The notes beneath the pieces are model-generated. The model ran no database searches, was not told the origin of the DNA, and saw nothing but the letters and a program-made list of their open reading frames with translations. Of a stretch of DNA of 64,000 bases, positions 30,679 through 41,789 are shown in pieces. Source of the stretch: Limnanthes douglasii subsp. nivea (Eukaryota; Streptophyta; Magnoliopsida; Brassicales; Limnanthaceae). Within the stretch, counting starts at the first letter, position 1; each line of letters opens with the position of its first letter. Where the stretch lies: NCBI GenBank assembly GCA_036936605.1, contig JAUPFV010000002.1, positions 314,232,893-314,296,892 on the forward strand, in the 5' to 3' direction. Position numbers and translations under genes: made by a program.

Positions 30679-30962
30679 TGATAAGGAAAGATATTCCTTA
30701 GGGACTTGAGTGTAATTAATAAGGGCTAAAATGACAAATTCTGTAATTATAGGATTTAATTACGCTTTAGTAGAAACCTAGGGGTTAAATTGTAAATATA
30801 TTAATATGTAACCGTTTTCCTAACTAATTCACCCTGCCTATTTAAGGAGGCTGAAAAGGTTATTTTGACTTATGAAATATTCAGAGGCACTGAACACTTC
30901 TAAAAATTCTCTTTGAAGACTCTTTGTTTTTAATTCTCTCTTTACAACTTAAATTCACACCA
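30679..30962 (+). mobile_element. 3' LTR (284 bp)
   Basis: I see no difference from the 5' LTR at 20663-20946. Starts TGATAAGG, ends TTCACACCA, followed by TTCTT (30963-30967). Confidence 0.95.
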
Positions 30963-30967
30963 TTCTT
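30963..30967 (+). repeat. Target-site duplication TTCTT (right)
   Basis: Perfect copy of 20658-20662, immediately after the 3' LTR. Confidence 0.93.
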
Positions 30968-31090
30968 GGTGTTGAGTTAGCAAGATACGGGGTTCGTTGC
31001 TTAGGGCTTTACACAAAAGGAAGGTGTCGATTTCAGAGAGATATTTTTCAATGGGTGTGAAACAAACCTCCATCATGGTTATCATGCCAA
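30968..31090 (+). pseudogene. copia Y reverse transcriptase, continuation after insertion
   Basis: 'ELARYG', 'KEGVDFREIFF' and 'VKQTSIMVIMPIVARF' (in shifted frames) correspond to the standard copia RT block following the fragment at 20480-20662. Copia similarity stops near 31090. The open frame to 31281 continues with sequence I do not recognise. Confidence 0.7.
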
Positions 31091-32254
31091 TTGTTGCTAG
31101 ATTTAACCATATGTCGGAGAACTCAAAGCCATTATTAGATATAAAAACTGAACAACACTACGATAAAGTAATTAAAAAATATGTGATCTCTCACATAAAA
31201 AAGAGATCGATACAACAGATACGTAATGTAAGTTTTAGAAAAATATTAGAAAACAATTCAACTAACAATAACATCGCTTAGGTAATTAATGATTTAGTCT
31301 TTCAATTCGTTTCGTTAACCTTCTCAAAGCTACAAAAGTTGTATAATTTGTCTACTTCGAATCAATAACAAAAACTTAAATTACACCTAAACCTTTTCCG
31401 CCGCGGTTAAAATGAGAATAAAAAATTACCACATGATATCTATTACCACCTAAACCTTTTCCGCCGCGGTATTTATCTGTCTCTAAATGTATATTCGAAC
31501 TCTAAAAGTTTTTTTTAATTTAAGTTAAACTAACAAAGTTCATGTAGGTATTAGTATGTTCTCACGAAACATTACAAACTATTTCTCATTTTACAGATTT
31601 TGAATATTTGACTATTATAAGGTATGTGATTAATTATATCATTAATGATACCCATAATATAAAAAAAAGTTATATGGAAATTATCTTTCTTGAACGGGTA
31701 ACACTTGGACTTTTGATAGATAACAGCTGTCTAATTTTATCCGAACTTTGAATGGATGACAGATGGCATATTCTATCCGAATCTTTGTCCATCTACTACA
31801 TATACTTATGCCATGGTAAGATAGACACTATGATAACATCTATTTTGTTATCATCTGTTCGTTACAATGAAACTATGATAACATCTATTTTGTTAGAAAA
31901 TTATGTCCCAGAGGTAGGGGATTGCCTTTTTCCATGTCCTTGTAATTGACAGTGAGGCAACTTAGTTTATTACTGCAGCAGTGTTAATTTGAAGGGTTTT
32001 CCACATTGCAGCTTTATTTTTTACAAATTATTTTTGTGATTTTATGATTAACTTTAGATTACTTGATCTACTTTGGGTTGGTATTACTTGATCTACTTTG
32101 GGTTGGTTTTTAGTTATAATTGTATAAATATATAAATAAAGTTTTTCTCATGAAGTTTTTATGAATAGTGGTGCCAAACTGGAATGACTTTGTGCAAAAT
32201 ATGTTGCATAAACTAGTTCTCTAATTTTTGCATTGAATTTTGTGTTATATGTAG
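31091..32254. other. AT-rich stretch without recognised genes
   Basis: No supported gene. It contains a 24-bp direct repeat with a CCGCGG core (31384-31407 and 31447-31470) and a short duplicated 'actatgataacatctatttt' (about 31828 and 31871). The sequence before 32255 reads like the end of a plant intron. Confidence 0.4.
31384..31470. repeat. 24-bp direct repeat with CCGCGG core
   Basis: The identical 24-mer beginning 'cacctaaaccttttccgccg' occurs at 31384-31407 and 31447-31470, 63 bp apart. It is GC-rich in an AT-rich setting, which makes it conspicuous. Confidence 0.85.
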
Positions 32255-32407
32255 TTACTACTACCAATCAACCAGATAAAGCCCTAAAATGGGTGAAAGA
32301 GAAGAAACAGGTCTTACGTATATTTTTGGGTGATGTCAACATGGGAGACATCGATGGCTTCAAATTTCTTGAACTCTTGGCCCCCGAAGAAGACCTACCG
32401 GTCATTA
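32255..32407 (+). pseudogene. Isolated exon of a type-B response regulator (receiver domain)
   Basis: A 153-bp stretch bounded by an acceptor (ttatatgtag) and a donor (GTAAGC at 32408). It encodes 'TTTNQPDKALKW', 'GDVNMGDIDGFKFLELL' and 'EEDLPVI'. In plant type-B ARR proteins the receiver domain has the pattern TTxNQAxxAL...SDVHMPDMDGFKLLE...DLPVI, with the phospho-accepting Asp in 'DV'; here that Asp is kept but the neighbouring residues differ (SDVHMP to GDVNMG). No first exon (VDDDP motif), later receiver exon (KP motif) or GARP domain was seen nearby. Probably a stranded gene fragment. Confidence 0.65.
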
Positions 32408-32954
32408 GTAAGCCTTATGCCCTTTCCTATGGCTGTTGATTTGTTTTAGGTTGAATATAAACTATTCTATTGGCAATGTTTTTTATCACCATTACCATCA
32501 TGGTGTTCTTGATTAATTTTTTAATCGGGGGAATATGTCTTTTGCCAAAAGAAAAAACATTGATTATATTCTTGTGGCAGCCACTTGAAAGTCATTTTAA
32601 TATATGGATGTCATATGTTGCGTTAACATAATCTATATTTATTTTTCTAATAGCATGCATTTCGTCTTGGATTAAAAATGCTAATCATTTGATTTAAGGG
32701 TTTTTATATTATTTTCATTTATTTACGTACATCGGATTAGTAACGAATAAGATGTGGTGAGCTTCTATGGAGTAAATAGTAAAACAATCAAATGGGTATG
32801 GGATTCGCAAATCATCAATAGTACATGAAAAATAAATAGCTATTTAACAAAGTTGTTAACAAAAAAAATACAACTTAATATTTCAACGTAACTAATTTTT
32901 AGTGTTTCAAACCTTCAATCTGTTTGCGCCGTTGTATCTTATTTTCCATTAAAA

Positions 32955-33061
32955 TTGTTGACCCTTCCGGGTTTGCTATGTTGTTTAAACTTGTTGACCC
33001 TTCCGGGTTTGCTATGCTGTTATTTTCAATTAAACTTGTTGACACTTTCGGTTTTGTTATG
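32955..33061. repeat. 26-bp repeat, three copies
   Basis: 'ttgttgacccttccgggttt' followed by 'gctatg' at 32955-32980 and 32991-33016, with a diverged copy at 33036-33061. Spacings are 36 and 45 bp. Confidence 0.85.
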
Positions 33062-34275
33062 CTGTTTTGGAGTTGTGCAATGGAAGAATATGTAAATAGA
33101 TGAAAGTGGCTCTTCAGTCTTTTTCTACCTGTACTCCCATGGCTCCCTCAGGGTCCTTTGATGCACCACCTACCCTGGAGTTGTACCCCATCAGCAGGAG
33201 TGAAGCAGAAGAAGATGAATCTTCATTCTTGCATTTGTCTCACTTTTGTATCTATTGACATCTGAATCATAGTCACGATACAATCTAGAACATCATCTCA
33301 AAACAAGGATATGATTCTCTTTTTTCTCTTTGGTCTCTTTCCAAATGGAGTCATGGAAAATAGGGATTCACGTCGTCACAATATGTTTGATGATGATTTT
33401 CTAATTAGTATTGTGACTCTGATGCAAGTGTCAAAAGATACATGATGAAAGTGGAGACAAAGGCAAGAATAAGGTTCATGTCCTTCTACGGTCACTCCGG
33501 CCGAAGGGATTCAAGTTGAGAGTATGTGCTCAACGAAGGACACCGAAAGAGTCTTGGGATTGAACTGGAAATTGCTTTTGATCTGTCAAAATATGTCAAA
33601 GTCTTTAATCCGCTTTGGAGTAGCTTCTAATAAGTTGGGAGAGAACAACAATTTCTTTTTATTATATTCACTTTTTGGAGAGTTCTAGAAAAGTCATAAT
33701 GTTGTTTATATTTTTAGCTAGTTTTCTATTTTGTTTAGGACCCATGAGAGTAAAGGCTAGGTATATTATTTTTGTTTTCGGTCATTCTTTTCATGATACT
33801 GGAGTTACAGACATTTGTAGAATATGATTGATAAATGTGATATTAGAAGTTTCTTGGAAAAAATTGATCTTATTCCGTGAAATTTTTTTTTTTTGAATTT
33901 TTTATTTACAATTTTTTTATCGTAATTTTTTTTTTGAATTTTTTATTTAATTATCAGCAATGCCATTAACAATTCTATGAAGTTGCAAACCAAAAAACAA
34001 CTACAAATCCTACATCTACGTTAACAAAACTAACAAAAAACTCAAAAATATTAAAATCATAACCACATTTTTTTCAAAACCATCAAAATCTCTAAAACAT
34101 GAGTGAAATGGAGTCTGAATCAGTTCCCCTACAGACCAACATGAACCACGATGAGATACTTTGTCTTTCACCTTTTTTTCAAAAATCCCTAGTTTTAAAA
34201 TAAAAAAGTTTGATCTTCGACATTCAACGATGTTGATATAGTGTTCTTCACCAATCCAAATGGAGAAATCGTTCA

Positions 34276-34366
34276 TGCATACGCCATCTCATGACGAAAT
34301 GGACCAAAAGCTACGCCACAGGTGTGGCGTGGGATGAGACTATTACGACATGAGATGGAGTGTGTA
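34276..34366. repeat. Small foldback sequence
   Basis: Outer arms 'gccatctcatgacg' and 'cgacatgagatgg' are inverted relative to each other. Between them 'cgccacaggtgtggcg' forms a second short hairpin. It could be a relic of a miniature inverted-repeat element, but no clear target duplication was found. Confidence 0.4.
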
Positions 34367-34689
34367 TGAGTCATTCGCCATATCACCATGGCAACCTAAA
34401 CTATTCTCGAATCCATGCTGTATTTATTTGTTTTGTATGTGTTGAAGAAGGTTACCCAATGCAAACTTTCACTTGTTTCCAACTTTGCTCACAATTTCAT
34501 AACTCACGACGAATAAACAAATCAATACAATCTGGATTACTTCGTATGTATTATAGGAGGTTACCAGATGCAAAATTTCACTTGTTTTCGACTACCCTCG
34601 CCATTTCATAACTTACGACGAGTATACCATTGAGTCGATAAATAACTACATAAAAGTACATACAAAGTAAACAAATCAATACAACCTGG

Positions 34690-36180
34690 ATTCCGGATTA
34701 GTTACCCTCGAGTCGATAAATAATTGGATAAAAAATACATGGAACTCATTAGGATTCTTATTCTCAGTGTGAGCACCTATATATCTAAGTCTACTGTTAG
34801 AGAGTGCAACCCTAAGCGTAAGAGTACTGATAGGAAACAAATTAATTTCTATTTTCATTTGGTAGGTAATCTTGTAAAAGGAGATGATAAGTGGGGCAAG
34901 CACAACCATGAGCTGATTGTGTATGTGCATGGATATTTTCAATGATCAAACTTAATACAATTTAGGCGGCTTGGAATGATATCGTTTCATCCACCACCGT
35001 TGACGTGATGAATGAGAGGTTGGCTAAGATAAAAATTCCTAACGCAAGTCACATTTTATTCAAATGGCATATCAACAAGAATGTTAGTGGAAAACCAAAA
35101 AATATTTATATTTAAAGACAGCAAGGTGCTTAATACATTTTAGGCAGCTTGGAATGATGTTGTTTCATCCACCACCATTGACGTGATGAATGAGAGGTTG
35201 GCTAAGATGTGGAAGATCTTCAAAGAGCATGATAAAATGGTAAATTATGTCATAGACTCGTTGGTTATGCTATATAAAGAGAGGTTCGTTCACACCTAAA
35301 CTATTAAAATCATGCATTTTAATAATCACACCTCTAATAGAGAAGAAAGCTCGTATACTATGCCGAATTGACATTCTTGTAAAAGTACCAAAGCCTGTGT
35401 TGATTATTCTACAAAAAGAGATCCTTTGTTTCATGAATATTTCGAACAATAATTGTTAGAGTCTTATAATAGTTCTGAAACTCCAAAAATGGTAACACTT
35501 ACCGCAAGTTTGGTAACCTCAGTCGGCACATTTGGTAGCACTGCACGAACGGTCGCTATACAAACTTGTACTAGTTCTAGAGTAAAAACCCCAAAAATAA
35601 AACAAAAGCGGGTTGCATGTGTATGTGTAGGAACTCCAATTGGGTCGAATAAAATTATCGCAAAACCGTCATTTATGGTTAAACCAATTCTATTGAGATT
35701 ACCGAACGTGCCGAACTAGAGGTATTCAAAAGACATACCTCATATTATGCTTGCTTTCATAATCTGAATTATAAACGTGACGCCTGCTAGAAATTTTGGT
35801 TTTAGAGCCATCACACATGACTTGATCGACGCGGAAAGTTGATGGAATCTTGAAAGACAAGCTTTGGTTCGCGAGCTAGAGATGCATCGAGACTTTTATA
35901 AATGTACCGCTTATTATGACGATGATACTAAAGTCAATAAAAAGCTACATCGGTTGAGTTATAATAAATTCAATGCACTAATAAAAAAAATTGGATGTCG
36001 TTACCTAGTTGCGACAAACTAATCACGACCACATTCAATTATTCTTTATATTGCCTAGCACACAGTGGATGTACGACTTACTGACCGGTGAAAATGCACC
36101 ACCAATGAAGGGTTCCATAAAAGAGATCGGTGTTGCATTCGTCAATACAAACCATTTTGTTCATGTAAGTTAACAAATTT
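34690..36180 (+). pseudogene. MULE-type transposase / OTU-protease gene remnant
   Basis: Fragments on the plus strand in an order I associate with FAR1-like MULE genes. First, a part with 'KWGKHNHELIVYVHGYF' (34865-34940), like the 'HNHxLxxxLxGHxY' segment. Then a duplicated 'WNDxVSSTTxDVMNERL' block (about 34970 and 35150), 'MLYKERFVHT' (35270), and 'HFNNHTSNR' (35310), like HFGNxTTNRVES. An OTU-type protease start follows, 'NFGFRAI' (about 35785), where the family has a catalytic Cys (NCGFRA), and 'WMSLPS' then 'NYSLYCLA' (about 35995-36050). Many stops. The family assignment rests on remembered patterns. Confidence 0.55.
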
Positions 36181-36950
36181 TAATTTTAGATGTATTTATT
36201 TATTTATTAAACATGATATATACACTTATAATTGATCCAACGTGGATACGCACGACTATAGATGACGCTAGTTCTTGGTTGATCCCCTTCTCTGATAGAG
36301 TCTACATTTTTTTATGAGTATATAATCCCACACCGAAAAAATCCGTAAAACGTGAGAAAGTCATAGTAGACTTAACCAAAGACTTCTAAGGTTGTTTGTG
36401 TTGTAATTTTTAAATCAAATCAAAACTACTTGTTGTTTTGTGCTTTTTATTGTTTAAAATAGTTAAATTATCAATTAATGAAGCATTAGACTTGTAGTTG
36501 AACTGAACTATGCACTATTAAGCTATGATTTAATAATTTATTATTATCATTTTAACGGAGGCAGTCATGCGTTTGGCGTAGGAATCCATCATCACACTAA
36601 CCCTTTCCATTGATGAACACATCATCCGTTAGCGTACGCAAGTGTCGATACGGTTCTGTATGGAGGAATGTGAGCTAACTACATTATTGCAAGTATCCAT
36701 ACGGTACCGTATGGAGGAATGTGAGGTTGGTACACTAACTCTTCATACATGTAGTATCAAGATGTCACTCATGTCTTCAAAATTATAGAAATATTTCAAA
36801 GTAGCTTAAATATGAAGTGTAGCATTTATGAAGACCAAAACTTACTTGAAGCGATCAAGTACATTACTAGAACAACGCCCGACGAAACCACTGTCGCTAT
36901 TTTTTATGAAGTGTTATACATGATGTCCTTTGACTAAGGATGTCTAGGAT
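36181..36950. other. Unassigned region with palindromic repeats
   Basis: No gene recognised. Two copies of 'atacggt(t/a)c(t/c)gtatggaggaat' (about 36650 and 36700) stand out; the second contains a perfect 20-bp palindrome. Confidence 0.4.
36696..36715. repeat. Perfect 20-bp palindrome
   Basis: TCCATACGGTACCGTATGGA is identical to its reverse complement. An imperfect copy lies about 50 bp upstream in the same flanking context ('gtatggaggaatgtgag'), so a palindrome-containing unit was duplicated. Confidence 0.9.
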
Positions 36951-37300
36951 TTAAAAACCCCCATACTTGCAGTCGTTAAGAAGTCTCAGCCAGGTACAAT
37001 AAAATTAAATCTGAACACATGCTTTGGGTATTTGACTTGTAGTATCTTTTGCGACAATAAGCATCACAAGTGTGGCAGTTGAAAGTGCCATACCGCTTAT
37101 AGAGAACCATATATACCACGAGCATACACAGCACGTAGATGTCATGAATATTGTTTTCCGTGATATAATATTAAAATGAATTTTTTATATGAAGAAAGTG
37201 TCTACACACGATAATACTGCAGATATAATGACAAAGGCATGATCAGATTGAAAGTTTAGGGAGTGCCTAAAATGGATTGGTGTTCGTAGCATAAAGTGAA
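36950..37300 (+). pseudogene. Ty1/copia RNase H C-terminal fragment
   Basis: 'NHIYHEHTQHVDV' (about 37105) followed by 'KKVSTHDNTADIMTKA' and 'KFRECLKWIGVRSI' (37195-37290) is the standard end of copia pol (HERTKHIDVRYHF...NxADxxTK). Stops are frequent. No RT precedes it, so it is an orphan tail; it might be the far end of copia Y. Confidence 0.75.
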
Positions 37301-37690
37301 TGCCTTAGAGGCATTTGTTGATTCAAAAGAAGAAAAGTTTCTTTGCTGATAATGAAGAAAGGATTTTCACCTCAAGGGAAAGATTTGTCGAGAATGAGTC
37401 GAATAATTCCTTAATAGTGTAACGTGTTTGGCGGTATAGTTTTATGTCATTAACGGTGAAGCTGTAATTAATATTCCCTCTTACAGTTTTGTATGTATGA
37501 GCTCATTATGCCAATTATCTAGTATGAAGCCTTTTGGAAGTGGACCAAAAGCAAAACCGTGCGAGCCTTCAGCCCAAAGCGAGCAATATCATACTAGTGT
37601 GAAGATTGGTTGTTCCTTATTTATATACGGAGACATAATACTCATATTCCGTCTCACTCTTTTGGATGACAAATCCAACTAAGTGAAAAT
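37300..37690 (+). mobile_element. Probable copia polypurine tract and LTR fragment
   Basis: Follows the RNase H tail directly. 'caagggaaagatt' then 'tgtcgag' (near 37375) looks like a polypurine tract and LTR start, and the stretch around 37540-37610 ('caaaaccgtgcgagcc', 'caatatcatactag') resembles segments common in plant copia LTRs. Ends not defined. Confidence 0.4.
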
Positions 37691-38276
37691 ATAAATATTA
37701 TTATCAAAATTTTCAATAAGTTGGCATAATCCGGGATCACTCACTAGATCTTCATTCAGATTCAGATAAAATTCTCCAGTATATGTATTGCAATCAAATT
37801 TGTTATACAAACAATATTTTTTTAAATGTATATAAATAAAATAAATTATTTTATGAACAAATGTTAATATATTAGTTATTAGAAATTATTTTACATAATA
37901 TAATCGAATAAATGAGAACGGTAGTCAAAATATACCGTAAGAAATATTTCAAAAGATATGACTCGAGTTAATAAAAAAAATTGTTATTTATTCTCTAATT
38001 GTTTTTTTAATTTTGGTAACTTTAAATTTGGGTTATCAATGTAATTTATTTGTTTAATGTATTTTAAGTTCAAAATAAAAATGAAATTCTCAAAATAAAA
38101 GAAAGAGAAATATAAATCTTGAAAAGCTGAATTGGTGACTATGGAAAAATGAATTACAATTTGTCTTCTTCTAAATCAAAGACAACTGAAAATTTGAAAT
38201 TTTTGAGAAATATTTAACCAAAAATAAAATCCAATCAAATTATGAAAAAAATGAGAGCGCTTATAGACTCCGTAGG
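37691..38276. other. AT-rich spacer
   Basis: No gene, repeat family or LTR recognised. Very AT-rich with A-runs. Confidence 0.4.
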
Positions 38277-38738
38277 AAATAGTGTTTGATTTTTGGATAT
38301 ATCTCTCAAGTGTGGTTTAATAATTCTATGTTGAAATTATTTTAGGTGTTCTCCAAAAAACATCAATCAACCAAAATTAGAGAAAATTTATCGAATAGTT
38401 AGTATGGATAATATTGTATGATCTTTCTTTTTCAACATGACCCTGAATTAATTCTATTTCGACCATAAAACAGGTTAATTAGTTATGGTCCCAAAATAAA
38501 CTGAATTTTATTTTCAATGAAAAAAACGTCTGAATTTAAAATTTGAAAAATGGTCAAAATATCAAATTCAAAATTTTGTTGACTTCTAGCCTTTGGACAC
38601 TGTAAGGGCTCCGCCCATTGATCACTCTAGTCATGATATAATCAAATAATCATGCACTGTGGACTCTACGACTTTTTGATAATGTATCATGATTACATTG
38701 GTCAACTAGTTCATCCAATTACAGTAAAACATCTAACA
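38277..38738 (-). mobile_element. 3' LTR of copia Z
   Basis: Aligns along its length to 42725-43179 ('aatagtgtttgat', 'ttgaaattattttaggtgttctcc', 'gttgacttctagcc' and others) with substitutions and indels. The right edge is set by TGTTAGATGT (minus) next to the polypurine tract; the left edge is approximate. Confidence 0.75.
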
Positions 38739-39271
38739 ATCTTCCCCCATTTTAGTGTAATTCATGATCAACTAAACATAATCAGAACAAATAAAATATA
38801 TATGCATAAATAAAATATCATAACGATTGAATTTCACATTATCAACTAAAACAATCACAATCCAAATATTCAAATATCAACATATCACTAATGATTGAAC
38901 CTTTATATTCATAATGAATACATGAAGATAATAGACACATAAAATTAAATTCTCATTTTATTCTTACTTGACACTGTCTTTTACTAGCCTTGTGTCCTTA
39001 TCCTTCTCAAGCATATTAATTCCAAGTCATAGCTTCTTGAAGCGGCTAAACTTCATGCTCAAATAGGTAGCTCTTTCTTCTTGTACATGTGTATGCAATT
39101 AACAGAACTATTAAGAAGGTAATGTTCAACCTCCACAACTTGTAGGTCTGAACATGTAGCTCGGAATTATATTAAAAATATGTTCCAATTTGTAGAAGTT
39201 AAGCTTTCCACATTGAATTCGACACCTGATGTCATATAAGATGGGATTTAAGTATCTCAACATGAGAGATT

Positions 39272-39884
39272 TCAGATGGACTTTAATCCCACCCCAATAA
39301 CGGATTTGTGCACAAGATCTCTACTTAGCCCTTTGGTTAAATGATCGACTAAATTACATTGAGTTCTCATAAACTCTACTGAAATAACATCATGTGTAAG
39401 TAAAATCATATTATACGGTTCCTTCCAAATACTTGAATACTCGAATAAATTTTTTTTCAATGATGTTAGGATTTCTAGTATACATACTAAGCTTTCCAAC
39501 AACAAAGGTAATATCCGACCTAGTGCTAGTTATGGAATACAAAAGAAACCTGATGGCTCTTAAGTATTCAAGTTGAGATACATCAGTACCTTTATTTGGT
39601 AGAAGCTTAAGACTAGAATCTATAAGTGTGCTTACTGGAGAACAATCTTTAAAATTAAAATTATAAAATATCTTCTCAATATAGTGGTATTGAAAAATCG
39701 ATATACTATTGTTCTTTCGCTCGATTCTTATACCAATAATAATTTTAGCTTCCCATAAACCCTTCATTATAAATATTAGATGATAAGAATTTCTTCGTTT
39801 CATCACCCTGATTATGGTCAGTACCGAAAATAAACATATCATCAAAATATAAACAAACCATAACTTCTTTACTAGAATTATCAA
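39272..39884 (-). pseudogene. copia Z RT end fused to RNase H end
   Basis: RT C-terminal part (39884-39415) with 'SPVSTLIDSSLKL', 'YLRAIRFLLYSITSTRSDI' and 'VFKYLEGTV', then directly 'FMRTQCNLVDHLTKGLSRDLV' (39380-39290). The bulk of RNase H that should lie between 'YLEGTV' and 'RTQCN' is missing, an internal deletion of several hundred bases. The YVDD region upstream is degraded. Confidence 0.75.
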
Positions 39885-40629
39885 ATTTTAGATATACACA
39901 CTTTTATGTTTCATTAAGAATGAAGTCATTAGACAATATCACATTATCAGATTATTGATGCCTTTTGGTGCTTCTTTCAAGCCATACACAGATATTTTCA
40001 ACTTTCACACCCTGTATTCACAACCAGGCATGACAAACCATTTCGGTTGTTTCATATAAATCTCTCATCCAAATAACCATTCAATAATGTAGTTTTCACC
40101 TTCATTCCATGAATGAAAAGATTGTATACAAATCCAAGTGCAACCAACAATCTAATAATAAAAATCCTAGTAACCGGAGCATAAGTATCAAATAAGTCAT
40201 TTTCTTTTCTTTACCTAAAACCTTGGATAACCAACCTAGTTTTATACATTTCAATAGTACCATCTAGTTTCATCTATTTCCTAATGATTTGCAACCATGA
40301 GGTAAATCAACAAACTTTCACATACTATTATGCATGATAGACTCTATCTCATCTTGCATAGTTTCTTTCCATAATGTAGAATCCCATCATGCCCTAGCAT
40401 CACTAAAAGTCATTGGATCGTCTTTAATAATAATAAAATATTTATATTAATAGTTAATCTTATATCTTGACCCTTCATCTAAAGAAAGTTGAAAATTAGT
40501 TCTGAACGACTTATCTTTTCTAGCTCTAGTAATTCTCATTGGTTTAAAAGGTTCAAGTACATAGACAGTAACACTTGATATATTTTCAGTTTGAATTGAG
40601 TCCTTATTCAAAGAGTTTTGAATCATGTC

Positions 40630-41500
40630 TCAATGTCTATATATAGACGTAAATATGTCTTCATCAAATATTGCATATCTGGACTCAATCTTTGTGTTCA
40701 CCAACACATAGTAATTAGATTCTAGAACATAGAACGTAGATGCAACAAAATGCTCAGCGTACCCAATGAAGATACAATATATACTTGTCTCACCCAAGTT
40801 TTTCCTTTTGGGTTTAGTGAGCATTACAACTGCTCTACAGCCCCAGACTCTCAGATAACGCAACTTTGGACGCTTCTTAAACCAAAGCTCATATGTGGTA
40901 ATCTTATTCCATTTGGTAGGAATTTGATTCAATAAATAACATGTTGTTAGCATGGCCTCACCCCATAATTCTTTACTCAAACCCGAATAGGACAACATGA
41001 AATTAACCATTTCTTTCAAAGTCGTATTCTTCTTCTCAACTATACTTATTTTTGTGGTCCATAAAGAGTCGTAGTTTGATGAATTATACTAGTAGACTGA
41101 AAATATATAGGATCATAGTATTCACCTTCTCTATTTGTATGCAAAATTTTAATCAAATCACTCATATGTAGCCATACTTCTTTCTTATATATTTTAAACT
41201 TATCAAGAGCTTCATTCTTAGCATGCAAAAAATAAAGATACCAATATCTAGATGCATCATTAATAAAAGTAATAACATACTAGCATAGAAATCATATAAA
41301 TTACTATGTACTTTTTCTAATATTTTAGAAACTAGGTTAATATTATTGAAAGGTTTTCTAGTTATCTTCCTTAACATGTAAGTCTTACATTTTTTATTTT
41401 TTGCAGCAATAAGGGGAATAAGGCTGATTTTAGACATGTCTTTTATTTTTCCATAATGAAGATGTCCTAATCTAGCATGCCACAATTCTGTTTTGTTCAT
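40630..41500 (-). pseudogene. copia Z integrase
   Basis: Minus-strand pieces: 'TELWHARLGHLHYGKIKDMSK' (41500-41430), the GAG-pre-integrase His region; a core fragment (41228-41046); and the C-terminal part (41019-40630) with 'ELWGEAMLTTCYLLNQIPTK' and 'YLRVWGCRAVV', as in the copia integrase to RT linker. Frameshifts separate the pieces. Confidence 0.8.
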
Positions 41501-41789
41501 ATTTCTTTACATACGAGTAGAAGCTATGCAAAGAGAATCATTTTGGAGTGAAACATTAATATTAAACAAAAACATACCATTTTACACAAACATGTGAATC
41601 TCACAAATACACCATGTTTTGGTAATACATACTTGTCACTTTCTTACACTTGTTTGAAACCATAATTGTTTAAAAGAACACTAGACAAGAGATTATTGCG
41701 AATCTCATGAACATAAAATACATTGTTTAATATTATGTATTTTCTATACGTAAATAATTATTTAACATGCATTGTTTCCACTTGGACTA

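Larger units (their letters stand above)
20663..30962 (+). mobile_element. Intact Ty3/gypsy Tat-lineage retrotransposon (10.3 kb)
   Basis: Complete element with 5' LTR, primer site, gag-protease, pol with RT, two RNase H domains and integrase, 34-bp repeats, spliced antisense gene, polypurine tract and 3' LTR, bounded by TTCTT duplications. The two 284-bp LTRs appear identical in a base-by-base reading, so insertion is recent. No chromodomain follows integrase, and a second RNase H is present, which places it in the Tat (Ogre/Retand) lineage. The only in-frame break in gag-pol is the stop at 23516, whose context suggests it is programmed. The element may be able to move. Confidence 0.95.
32408..34690. 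other. AT-rich region, no recognised gene
   Basis: No convincing coding region. It holds a three-copy repeat (32955-33061), a short open stretch near 33140 (MAPSGSFDAPPTLELYPISR) of unknown origin, poly-T runs (33880-33940), a small foldback (34276-34366) and degenerate duplications around 34450-34720. Confidence 0.4.

Noticed and set aside
32255..34300. A complete response-regulator gene
   Set aside because: Only one receiver exon is recognisable; no first exon, later receiver exon or DNA-binding domain was found.
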